Positions 35,076-54,639 of a stretch of DNA of 64,000 nt are shown here, one piece after another. The notes under the pieces were generated by a model that was given only the letters and a program-made list of their open reading frames with translations, was not told the DNA's origin and ran no database searches. A program made the position numbers and the translations under genes. The stretch is from positions 682,001-746,000 of the forward strand of contig NW_026516219.1 in the NCBI RefSeq assembly GCF_025602895.1, given 5' to 3'. Origin of the DNA: Polychytrium aggregatum. Taxonomy: Eukaryota; Chytridiomycota; Chytridiomycetes; Polychytriales. How positions within the stretch are numbered: the stretch's first letter is position 1; each line of letters begins with the position of its first letter.

Positions 35076-38000
35076 ATGCCGCCGCTCTCAGCCGAAACCC
35101 AGCCCAAGCGGTCGAGAGAAGACCGTCTTCGGGAGCTGGAACGGGAGCGAGAGCTCTATGCTCGGTCTCGGCCGTCGATAACCCTCGATACACCCCGGGA
35201 TTTGCGTCAAGACGGCTCCTCGGCCAAACCCCTCTCCGGTCTGGCACTAAACGCACCCACTCCGAGCTATGGTCGGCTCGACGAAGCCGCCTCCTGGCGA
35301 GAGACTGGTATTCTATTCATACGACTATTTCTGAGCGCTGCTGCCCTTTCGCCACGTTCGGGTGCTCTCTGATGTTGGCCGACGAATCCAAACAGACAGC
35401 TCCATCCTAAGCTCGTTTGCAAACCACATCTGACCATTACCATGGCCCTGCCGGCTCCGCCTATCACTGTCATTGCCATTGTCATTTTTGTCCCGATCTA
35501 AGGTCGCTGGCACCTCAAACTTGGTTGATGCACTCCCTCTTGACTGTCATTAACAGCCAAATCTCTGTGTCGTTTCACATTCAGCCAAAACAAGTGGCCG
35601 CAACAGCCCCATTGGCAACAAACTCAATGTAGGCAGCCGGTTGGCTGCCCGATCCGAGCCCAAGTCGGCCGATGCCTCGCTAGCGAATATAGATCCTGAT
35701 CGCGAAGATACCCGAGCCAGAGAGAGAAGCATCCCGGCCAAGTCAAAGTCGTCCTTGGGGGATCTGGCCTCAAAGCTGTACGAGCGCGAACGCTTCGCCG
35801 AAATCCCAGACAACGAACGGCCTGGCTTGCCCGATCAAGATGACCCGAGATATCGCCAAGCGGGTGGAGTCGGTCTGGACTCGCCCGATTCCGACCTCCG
35901 AGACAAATACGGCCAGACCAAAGGTAAAGACGTCTGGATCGACCAGCCCCGGGAGTTTGGCGAGGAGGACATGCCCAATCCTCCCCGAGACAATTTGGTC
36001 GACAGCCGCGGACTGGAGCAAGAGAGGAAGAGATACTATACCTCGGAAAGGCCCCCGTTCCCCGAATACCACACCTCTGGCACCCAACGCAGCACTGCCG
36101 GCTTCGAGTCGCCGCGGGAAAGAGCCCTCGATCCGGACAGTGACCGAGACCGGGAGAGCAGCCGCGACCGCACGCCGAGGTTCACCGGCCGGGATACCGA
36201 TAGCCGCGATGCAAGCACGCACCGCCGCACCACCTCCAGCGATGTGTACGGGAAATCCGCGAGGGACCTGCAGCCCAAACCGAAGGTAGATGGTGCTTCG
36301 TGGACAGGGGATATGGCAGTCAAAGTTGCTGCTCCGGGGGAGAATAGTTGTCTGGAGGGGGGGGCTGTCTGCTCAAGTGCTTGTCACGCCCGGTCTGCCG
36401 ATAGCTCATCCACTCCCAATTCGATTCATAGCTCCCCACGAACAGCAAAACTCTCCTTGTACTCCTGGAAGAAGAGCGAGCAAAGCATCTTCAGCTTGAA
36501 AGCGAATACCACAAACTCATTTCGGAGGTGCAGTCGCTGCAGACAAACCATCTTCTGGAGCTGCGCAATCAGGAGCGCAAGACCGCCAACGAAGTCACGC
36601 AATTGACGAGGGCCTTGAGTGCCAAAAACAAGGCATTCACCGACCTCAATGACGAGTACCAAGGGCTGGTCGCCAAGTACAACAAGGAGTCTGCGGCCTG
36701 GTCTAGCTTGAATGACAAGCTCAAAGCCGGGGTCGATACAGTCACCAAACAAGTTGTCGAGAGCGACATGAGGATCCGCAAAGTCGAAAAGTTCAACCAA
36801 GAACTCGAGGGTGCCAAAGCAGAGCTCGAGGAAAAACTCTCTCAGAGAGAACGTGACCTCAAGAAAATCATCCAGGTGTCCCGAGAACGCGATGGAGAGT
36901 GGATGAAGGAGAAAGAAAACGGAATGAAGCAGCAGGTGCATATTCTCCAGCTCGAGCACTACTGCTCTCAGCGCGACGAAGAGCTGAAGGCGCTCAAGGG
37001 TCAGCTCGCTCAGCAAACGGCCGAATGCCAAGCCCTCGGGGATGTCAAGATGCAGCTCCAAGAGCTGGAGAGAAAATACGAGACCCTGAGCAAGCGCGAG
37101 CGGCAGTGTTTGGATGAGCTTGAGCAGGCTGCACTACGCGAGCGCAAGCTTTGCAGTGACCTCGAGGCCGTGACAGCCCTCCAGCGCAAATACTCAAGCG
37201 AGGTCGAGCGCTTGATGGCACGAGAGCTAATTTTTATGCAAGATATCGATCATCTCAAGAGCGTCGAAGCAAAGCTACGTCTTGATGTCCAAGACAACCT
37301 CAACAGGGTCGCTTCACAGAAGGAAGAGCTAGATTCGCTCAATCAACAATACCGTAAGCTTCAATCCGAAAGCCTGCGTCTCACTCAGGACAATGCGGAG
37401 TACAAACACCTTGTGAATGACCTGCGGGGACATATAAGTGCTTGCGAACACGACATCCAGTCGCTCAAGGATGTGCAGGAGCAGCTTCGCAAAGAGCGCG
37501 ACGATTTGTCTCTAGCGCTGTCCCAATGCAAGGCCGACTTGCAGCTCAAACTTCAGGAGCTTCAAGACAAAGACGCCCAGATCAACAACTTATCGATTCG
37601 AATCGACAGAGACACTCAAGCCATATCTGAGTTCAAGCTACTCAGCAAGGAAAAGCTCGCTGCCTTTCAAGAAAAGGTCTCCGACCTGACCTGTTCCCTG
37701 AATGAGCAGCAACTTCAGCTCGCCGAGGTGCGCGAGGTGGAAGGCAACCTGCGACAAATTATCCGCCAGCGTGACGAAAACATTCAGCAGCAATCCAAGC
37801 GTCTCTCTGACCTGACAACGTCTCTGGCAAATGCAAACTCTGCCCTTGCCAAGGAATCATACGACCGTGAGAGTCTCAAGTCCAAGTATAAAGAAGATCT
37901 CGCTGCCCTCCAAGACCGACTAAGCTACACCAAGCAGTCGCTCGAGAGTGATCTGGCAAACCTCCAGGCCCAGCTCGGCAACAAGGCCCAGCAGATTACA

Positions 38001-38822
38001 GGACTAAACGAAGAGCTCTCACGTACCAAGCTCGAGGCCACAGATCTCACAGCGGAACGCTTCCGGCTTGAGGCCCGCATATCTGAACTGCAGGCTAGCG
38101 AGGCCAGCTGTAACCGACAGATTGGGACGCTCTCGACTGCTTTGCAGCAGAAGGAGCAGGAAATTGTCGTCTTGAACTTGAAGCAAGGCAATCTCCTGGA
38201 CCAGGTCCGCCGACTGGAGGATGAAGTGGCGAGCAGCCGCGTGATTGACCGCCAAAAGGACAGCGACCTTCAGAGACTGCAAAGTAATGTAAACGAGCTC
38301 TCAAAACGGCTTCGCAGTCAAGTTGAGCTGCTGATGGACCGCGACGTGGCGTCGATCCTCAGTGCTAGTCCTTCGGGTGTCCTTCGAAGCAGCGTCAGCA
38401 CCCGGCCGCCTGCTCAAGCTATGCAAACGACTAGCAACGCTCCTCCGACGTTCTCACAGCAAACTAGCATGGTCGAGAGAAGAAATTCGACGGCATCGAA
38501 TCGCATGGCCGGCAACATCATGGAAAGACACTATGCGACCGTACAGCAACCACTGACTGCTCAGTATGAAAAGAACAACCCACAAAGCAGGAGCTACGGC
38601 GAAGGATTAAGCTTTGGAGAGAGCAGCAACTATACAACGACAACAGAGCGGCCGATTACTGGTGTTGATGAGTTAGACGGCACCAGTTATGATACTTCCG
38701 GATACGAACCTCGCCGTCCTGCTCCACTCAGTCGGCCCGAGAGCCGTGTCAGCGACCCCCCTGTGGCTCGTGCGATGTCCTTGTCCGGAGCACAGGTTGT
38801 AACGAACATTCGTGGAATGTGA
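35076..38822 (+). CDS. large coiled-coil protein, unknown family
   Basis: Three exons, 35076-35307, 35633-36285 and 36432-38822, join in phase (SWRETG to GSRLAARSEP, then KPKPK to LPTNSKTLLV) and predict 1091 residues. The N-terminal 300 residues are charged and disordered, rich in Arg, Asp and Ser (DSDRDRESSRDRTPRF). Residues from about 300 to 930 are nearly continuous heptad coiled coil (for example LEGAKAELEEKLSQRERDL). The C-terminal 160 residues are low-complexity Ser/Thr/Pro. Length and architecture resemble centrosomal, basal-body or tethering proteins, but no specific family motif is recognised. Sharing a promoter with a RhoGAP gene gives no firm clue. The ATG at 35076 was chosen because exon 1 then has phase 1, matching exon 2. 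Confidence 0.72.
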
Positions 38823-39146
38823 TCCTGGAAACAGTTACAAAATTTGCAACCGTGATCCAACCGGCGCTCCTGGTGGGGTATATGCCGAGTGCAGGGATAT
38901 CTGTGCCGGCGTTTGCTGGAGCGGCCTGTTTGCTGGTAATGGGCAAGGCTGTTCCTGGAATAAACCACGGCACTCTCAAAGGGAACAGGTCACGCAGTGT
39001 TTGAGGCAATCGATATGTTTTCTTCTGTTTCTCTCTGAAGCTTGAATATATGCACATGTCAATCGAGTTTGTCCCGGGTACCTCACTCTTTGAGGGGGGG
39101 GGCGATCATCGTACCTGCGTTTCTCTTGGTTCACTGATTCCCACAT
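38823..39146. other. intergenic, 3' flank of coiled-coil gene
   Basis: No gene supported. Contains a run of nine G at 39094-39102. Confidence 0.5.
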
Positions 39147-39499
39147 TCGCACAACACGGCACCATCACTCGCCAAGGGAAAGTCTATGCAGCGATAAGGT
39201 TGCCAACCCAACTTCCCTGCTGGTCGCGCAGCCGAGGCCTGTGGGATTGTGGCTGGCCTTTGTGTGTATCGCATCGTTTCATGAAGTACCGTTGTCAACA
39301 TATGCGGTCGATACTCGTAAGCGATGATCAACTCGCACTCAGGATCGTGCTTACATTCGTGTTGCCACGACGATTCAGGACTGGGACACGGGTGCGATGC
39401 ATGGGCCTGATACCCGGGGGTGTAAAGCGTCTGGACCTCGAGAATGCTCTCGGGCACACAGGATCACAGGGTAGATGTGTGCGTGTTCAGAAGCCAGAG

Positions 39500-39532
<33 letters not shown>

Positions 39533-39580
39533 AAGAGGGGCCGTTGCGGCAGAGGCAGCAGCATCTACCCCAGCTTGGGA
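39147..39580 (+). repeat. 435-bp inverted repeat, copy B
   Basis: Reverse-complement twin of 29315-29749. Its right end stops only 64 bp before the presumed left end of the mariner-Fanzor element. Same GAGCCA-type hexamer tract near 39500-39530. No coding capacity I can support. Confidence 0.9.
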
Positions 39581-39644
39581 TGATTACGGTTATAACAAGC
39601 GAGCCAACCCTCCCACAGCACGTCCGGATTACAGGCAATCCAAT

Positions 39645-39657
39645 AAAAAACGGGACA
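39645..39657 (+). repeat. left terminal inverted repeat candidate
   Basis: AAAAAACGGGACA, a perfect 13-bp complement of 43346-43358, 59 bp before the transposase ATG. Confidence 0.6.
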
Positions 39658-39715
39658 CCCGGGTTTTTGACCATTCATCGAATATTTTGTTACCCAATGT
39701 TATCGCGCGCTGGCC

Positions 39716-40648
39716 ATGACCATTCGCCACACATCCGACTTTCGCACCGCCGCATTGCGATGCTACGCCCTCATCCATAGCCTGCGTAAGGTCGCCTCCA
39801 TCTTCAGTGTATCCAAGAGCACTATCCATCGATGGCACCGAGGATGCAAGCTGGATGACCCATCCCGGGTCCCAGCTCGCAGATCCACTTTCTTCGAGCA
39901 GGCATGTCCAGTCATTCGCACCCTGATTGAACAGGACCCGTTCCAGACTGGTCCTGTGTTGCGATGCAAGCTCGAGTCCATCCTCCAGAGGAAAGTTTCA
40001 CTCTCACTCTGCCACACTGCCATCCACCGAGCAGGTCTCTCACACAAGAGGGCAACACACCTCTACAAGTCCAAGCGACTGGATGAGCGAGTGGCACAGT
40101 TCAGGGACCAGGCCCGCTCCATCGACCCACGACGACTCGTTTTTGTCGACGAGACAGGGATCAGGAAATCCATTTTCCCTCTTTACGGATACTCACCGAA
40201 GGGTGCTCCGCTTCGCCAGCGCAATCACATGAAACACAAGTCTGTCTCAGCTGCATTTGCCATCAACCACTCTGGTGTGCTGCATCGCATGTACATCCCC
40301 ACATCATTCAAGACACACTCGATGGTCGAGTTCTTTGAGCGAGCGACCTTCCCAGACGACTCTGTGGTTGTGATGGACAATGTCAGCATGCACAAGACAA
40401 GGGCTGTCCTGGACTGCATCGAGCGCCGAGGATGGTCAGTGATCTTCACCCCACCTGCCTCGCCCGACTTCAATCCCATCGAGAACTTCTTTGGGATTGT
40501 GAAGCATCAGTACAGGAAGGCAGCAGCGCTGAATGCGTCCGAGGGGTTCAGAGTCGGGATGGTGACCCTGTTCGAGTCCGCCGTGCGGAGGGTGCTTCCA
40601 GATGTCTTCCCACCGCTGATTGAGCGAGCGATGCGCTTCTGGGGTTGA
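39716..40648 (+). CDS. IS630/Tc1/mariner-type DDE transposase
   Basis: Single-exon gene of 310 residues for a cut-and-paste transposase that recognises the element ends and inserts at TA. The N-terminus is helix-turn-helix-like (ALIHSLRKVASIFSVSKSTI), followed by a second DNA-binding helical segment. The catalytic triad is complete: D145 in LVFVDETGI, D221 in VVVMDNVSMHK and E256 in SPDFNPIENFFG, giving 34 residues between the second D and the E (DD34E). The frame is intact from ATG to TGA, so the enzyme could be active. It sits 59 bp inside the left terminal repeat and 252 bp upstream of the Fanzor ATG, on the same strand. Unlike the host genes it has no introns, as expected of a recent element. 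Confidence 0.93.
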   Translation: MTIRHTSDFRTAALRCYALIHSLRKVASIFSVSKSTIHRWHRGCKLDDPSRVPARRSTFFEQACPVIRTLIEQDPFQTGPVLRCKLESILQRKVSLSLCHTAIHRAGLSHKRATHLYKSKRLDERVAQFRDQARSIDPRRLVFVDETGIRKSIFPLYGYSPKGAPLRQRNHMKHKSVSAAFAINHSGVLHRMYIPTSFKTHSMVEFFERATFPDDSVVVMDNVSMHKTRAVLDCIERRGWSVIFTPPASPDFNPIENFFGIVKHQYRKAAALNASEGFRVGMVTLFESAVRRVLPDVFPPLIERAMRFWG

Positions 40649-40765
40649 GTTCCCTCCAATCAAGCCGCCATTTTCGCGTTCACATCCCTGGCTTGAACCT
40701 CTCGGCGATTTTTGAACAGGGTCGCTTCCCCAACCAGCCCGCAAAGACGGGCTCCTGCTCTCGGG

Positions 40766-40771
40766 TATAAA
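40766..40771 (+). promoter_or_regulatory. TATA box of the Fanzor gene (candidate)
   Basis: TATAAA in GGGTATAAATGCC, 130 bp upstream of the Fanzor ATG and followed by a pyrimidine-rich stretch (CTGCTGCTTTCTTCCCTC). This suggests the nuclease is transcribed from its own promoter rather than as read-through from the transposase. Confidence 0.5.
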
Positions 40772-40900
40772 TGCCACACCTTCGTCCTGCTGCTTTCTTC
40801 CCTCATCTCGCCTTGATCTGATCATCGCGCTATTGTACGATAAAAAAAAGTCTCTGCTCTGACCAGTACCACTGGCAGGCATCCAGCATCCTCTGCCCCC

Positions 40901-43273
40901 ATGCCTCCGAAGCGCAAGGGTGCCGGTGATTGCCAGCCTCAGCCTACCAGGCCCAAGAAAGCCAAGTCACAGTCGGAGCCTGTCTCTGGTTCGTATTCTG
41001 ACCCCACGCATGCTTGGTCGTCTGTTGCTCCGTCGCTCACCACCACTGCTTCTGCAGATCCAATGGATGTCGATCCCACCGAGCCTGGTCCATCTACTTC
41101 CTCGAGTACCGGCAAGCGATGTCGCCAGTGCGATGGCACCGATCACGAACGTTGCAACACCAACAGGTGTCCCAAATACCGGCCCCTCAAGAGTTCTGTC
41201 GTCCCACTCGTGGATGGAAGGTCATCCGCCCCTCAGTTCAGCTGCTTCAAGCAGACGATGGATGGCTGTTGTCTCAATCCCGCTCTCCGCGACAAGATCC
41301 AGGCCACCGTCGAGGCCATGACCCAGATCCAGTTCGAGGCATCCAGGCTGCTCAACCTGCACATCCTCCGGTGCATCGAGCAGGATATTCCTGTCCCCGT
41401 CATCTCCAGGGCCACCCCTGCATTCATCCGCCAATGCTTCAAGATCGTCCAGGACGGTGCCCTCTCCTCGACCGGGGACAACGAGAAATACAACGAGCAT
41501 CTGGTCGCTTCCTTTCGCGACTACCAGACCACTCGGCACGCAGACCTGCCTCCGGCCCCTCGTCTGCCTGATGGTGCTCACAGTCAGCTTCTCACACTGG
41601 CTGTCAATGCCTATGCCACCAACTGCACCACCCACCTCGACCTGGCTTATTGGAGACTCCTTCGCCGCTTCTGCGCTGCCGTCTTCCCAGCCAACAAGCA
41701 TAAGCACGAAGCCATCGAGGCCTGTCTCGAGCTCTTCGAGAAACTAGGGCAGACTCCGCCCAAGGCCGATCTCGAGTTCCTATATCCCGAGTTTGTCCAC
41801 ATCCTGGACGAGTTTCGGTACAGCAACGACCAGGACCGCTTCCGGGCCCTCCATCGCCTCTCACACCATGTGGGAATCCTCGCCCGGGACAAGATGGTCG
41901 ACGATGTCCACAAGTGGATCGACTGTGACATGCCCGCCCTCCGAGTCACCGAGCTGCAGCGCCAGGCCAAGCTGGACGAGCTCACTACCCAAGGCATTCC
42001 CTCCGACGACAAGAGGTTCACCACGGCCAAGTCTGAGCTCGGCACCACCAAGGCCAAGATCAACAAGCTGGCATCCAGGCTCAAGTGGGCACTCAAGCAA
42101 CTCGCTCTCGACACTCCTCCGGCCGTGTGCACGATGGTTCCTCTATGCACTGCCACGGCCAAGTATGTCAAGATTGACACGGTCACTCTTTGGAATCTCC
42201 TGGGTCCAAAGAAGCGCCTTGGCCTCACCAGGGACAAGCTCAAGGAAGAAGGTGAGGACGGTGTCAACAACCAGGATCGTCTCTGGCGCAGTTGCTTCAA
42301 GCTGCGTAGTTCCCTCTTCCAAGAGCGGGACGTGAACAAGAAGCTGTTCAACTACGAGATCAGCACCGATGGCATTGGATGCACCATCGGCCTCGTCAAG
42401 TTTGTGCGTCGAACCGATCACACCGAGACCATCGAGCCTCCTCCGACTGCCGAGCAGCGCATCCAGGCCCACATCGGTGACCCAAACCCCAACCGCACCA
42501 CTTGGATTGGCATCGATCCTGGAGTCGGCTCCATCTTCACGGCGGTCATCCAAGCACCGGGCCACCAAGACGAGGTGGTCTCATTCTCCAATGGCCACTA
42601 CTAGCACATGTGTGGCCACAAGTCCAATACTGAGTGGCACAACACCATGAAGTATCGACTCAGCATCGAGACCTGGATGTCGACCACCCCCTCGCCCAAG
42701 GTGTCGTCCTCGGAGGCTTTCAAGGTCCATCTCACCCATGTCCTGCGACCGGAGCTGCGAGTGCAGCTCGACTTCCACCTTGGCAAGAAGGCCCGTCACC
42801 ATCGCTTCACGGACCACAAGAGGCGCCAAGTGGCCGTCGACAGGATGTGCAAGGCCGTCCTGAAGCACGCCCCGATACGGACAGATGTGGTGATCGCCTT
42901 TGGCAATGCAGCATGGCGACAGGGCAAGGGCTATGCATCCAGCCCTCGGAGGCAGCGGTTTGCTCAGTACTTTGAGCAATTCGAGCACCACCGACGCCGT
43001 CCCAATCACCATCATGGAAGCGTCAAGGTAGTCTCGACGAATGAGTTCAACACCTCGCAGGTGTGCTCCAAGTGCCTGGAGCCAGTTCGGTTGGAAGGAC
43101 TCGATGCGCCCAGTGTTGCGAATTCCCACTTTGTCAGGAGCTGCAAGAATCCCAGCTGCCGGACAGTGTGGAATCGCGACGTCAATGCGGCGCGCAACAT
43201 GATCACAGTATGCAGGTCGATTGTGGAGATCGGAGAGCGACCGGCGGTCTTCACTCGGAGGCTGCCAAAGTGA
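40901..43273 (+). pseudogene. Fanzor (TnpB-related RNA-guided nuclease) with one in-frame TAG
   Basis: Fanzors are eukaryotic TnpB homologues that cut DNA guided by an RNA from the element's 3' end. The frame is 790 codons with a single TAG at 42602-42604 (codon 568). The N-terminal ~110 residues are disordered, with basic signals (MPPKRK and PTRPKKAKSQ) and a C74-C77-H82-C85-C90 cluster. A helical region spans about 120-500. RuvC-I is WIGIDPGVGSIFTAV (D539). Beyond the stop, VVIAFGNAAW (residue 664 on) occupies the RuvC-II position without an acidic residue. E692 and E695 in YFEQFEHH are candidates for the rearranged catalytic Glu described for Fanzors. The zinc ribbon is C722, C725, C748, C753, and RuvC-III is NRDVNAARNM (D760). 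Apart from the TAG nothing is broken, so the lesion is recent, or is read through. Confidence 0.88.
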
Positions 43274-43359
43274 TCTGTTTTATTTCTTGTGGCTTTGCTT
43301 GACGCAAGCACAGCACATACTACATGTTCATGGAAACGGCTATATTGTCCCGTTTTTTT
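43274..43359 (+). ncRNA. candidate Fanzor guide RNA (omega/fRNA) scaffold region
   Basis: The segment from the Fanzor stop to the right terminal repeat is partly conserved in relic 2. GCAAGC, CATACTACATG, CATGGAA and TGTC-CGT are shared over about 75 bp, although relic 2 has lost the flanking codons. In TnpB and Fanzor systems the guide scaffold derives from this 3' end, with the guide beyond the element edge. The RNA boundaries and structure are inferred, not seen. Confidence 0.4.
43346..43358 (-). repeat. right terminal inverted repeat candidate
   Basis: TGTCCCGTTTTTT, complementary to 39645-39657. An AATAAA at 43363-43368 just outside could serve as a poly(A) signal. Confidence 0.6.
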
Positions 43360-43555
43360 CTGAATAAAGTGTAAGCTGCAGTTTGATACGCATTAGGCAA
43401 ATTCTTGGGGATTGTTTGCAAGTGGCTCGGGGGCGACCATCGGCTCATGTGGTGATGTCGCTTTTGTCCCATATCCCAAGGCCTCTCGGGTGCTCAGAGC
43501 ACCTCCGAAGCGCCGAAATGAGACAGTGGACGCCGGGAATCGGTAGCGTGCAGTA

Positions 43556-44720
43556 CTAATTGTGGCCCCGTGACATGAGAACTCTGTCCGATAACCCGGC
43601 AAGATTATTCATAAGTTGGTGGAGCTGGCTGTAGTGGCCCATGATCTCTCGGGTAGACTCTCGAATTCGAGGATCCTGCGAAACAGAACGGTGGTCCAGT
43701 GAGCCGCTCGGAGGTGGATACAGCGCCCTGATTCCGAGAGCTGGAGCCATACACACGGTTCGGGCTGGTGCCGATGCGGCAAAATGGAAAGCTTGTCGAT
43801 AAAGCTGCGATGCCCCCACATACCATCTTGGCATACTCTGTCATTTCCATCAAGCCGACCCACTCCGCGACGCCTATCCGATCCTTGCTCGTTTCAGTCA
43901 GATGTAAGAGTGAATACAACAGTTCGACAGCCGGTCTATCGATTTCATGCGAGAGCCCAGCGATTCCACGGGATTAGCAAATGCATAAAAGATCAATCCC
44001 TGTCTCTGACTGCGATCAGAGGCTGCTGGTTCCCGGAAACATCAGTGTCTACCTTTGTGCCTCACGTTGGACGTAGAGGAAGCTCTTTGGGCTCGGCTGC
44101 TTGAGATTGAGCAGAATTGGCTGCAGATGAGAAAGTGTTGCGTCGATGTTGCTCTTGAGCTCGTGGAGATATTGAAGTTTTGATTCTAGGAGGAATTCGC
44201 TGCTGCGTCAGACAACGGAACCCCAACATGCCCCCGAGGCTCCAGCGCTATTGGACAGGGCCGATCTCATCGAGCCGACCAAGGTGAGCTGGCCCACTAG
44301 AGCAGATCCGAATACCTATCACCCTGTAGGCACCGGTCTCGGTCGCGAGGCCACGATTGATGCTATGAGCTCAGTACCCAGATCTTCGGAATAGGCCAGG
44401 TCATGAATAGCTTCGTGGCGCCTCACATGCGCCAGGCTTTGGTTGAGCTGTGAAACCCCCCTCCCGAAAATATAGATGCAGAGCGAGCCGTGCAACATGA
44501 GCGCAAGGGCCGCAGATGCAATGGACTTTTCATCGACAAGCCTCGTTGGTGTGCGGCAACAACAACGTACCTCTCCGATCGAGTGCTGGAGCTCAAACAG
44601 CTGCGTCAGAGTTTCTGCCCATCCGCTCGCGGACCCTTGGGCTGTGCCGTCTGGATGCAAAGTGTCGGCGGCGAGTCCCAGGCGCTCTGCTTCTTCCAGA
44701 ACATTGGCGTATGAATTCAT
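43556..44720 (-). CDS. multi-exon gene, unknown function
   Basis: Not recognised. Exon 1 is 44571-44720, starting MNSYANVLEEAERLGLAADT and ending in phase 0 at a GTACGT donor. Further coding-like segments read ALALMLHGSLCIYIFGRG (44.4-44.5 kb) and KLQYLHELKSNIDATLSHL (44.1-44.2 kb). VELLYSLLHLTETSKDRIG (43.8-43.9 kb) and a final piece ending NNLAGLSDRVLMSRGHN (stop at 43556) follow. All are helical, and the whole would be about 230-280 residues. A small coiled-coil complex subunit (for example augmin HAUS2-like) is possible, but no motif proves it. Head-to-head with XMAP215. The internal splice sites are not resolved. Confidence 0.4.
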
Positions 44721-44953
44721 GGTGATGGACCAGAACAGGCGACAGCAATCGAGGGCGAATAGCTGTCGAAGTGAACAACAAGCAAGGGCTGGCGCAAGTC
44801 TGGGTTGGTGGCGCCCGATTTGGTATTATTGACTCCCTGGGTGTCGCCTGCTCTCGCTCGTCCTCGTTCGCTGTCGCCGGCCCTCGCTGGTGGTCTTGTC
44901 GCATCGTCTGGCTTGCCCGCCAGCGTCCAACACCTGCACCTGCATCTGAACTC
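44721..44953. promoter_or_regulatory. divergent promoter upstream of XMAP215
   Basis: 233 bp between the start codons of two head-to-head genes. TCGCTGTCGCCGG-type repeats lie near 44850-44890. Promoter role inferred from layout. Confidence 0.4.

Positions 44954-54639
<9,686 letters not shown>

Larger units (their letters stand above)
39645..43359 (+). mobile_element. Tc1/mariner-type DNA transposon carrying a Fanzor gene
   Basis: About 3.7 kb bounded by a 13-bp inverted match (AAAAAACGGGACA at 39645-39657 and its complement at 43346-43358). It encodes a DD34E transposase and a Fanzor nuclease on the same strand. A TA overlaps the left edge (39644-39645), but I cannot find a matching TA immediately outside the right edge, so the exact ends and target duplication are uncertain. 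Fanzor genes are known passengers of several eukaryotic transposon types, including mariner-like ones. Confidence 0.75.

Noticed and set aside
36426-37061. Long minus-strand frame rich in Leu/Phe
   Set aside because: Antisense shadow of the coiled-coil exon; no start context or family motif.
39645-43359. Possibility that the transposase and Fanzor form one bacterial IS605-type insertion
   Set aside because: The transposase is DDE (IS630/Tc1 type), not a Y1 TnpA, and a TATA box and basic nuclear signals point to a eukaryotic element.
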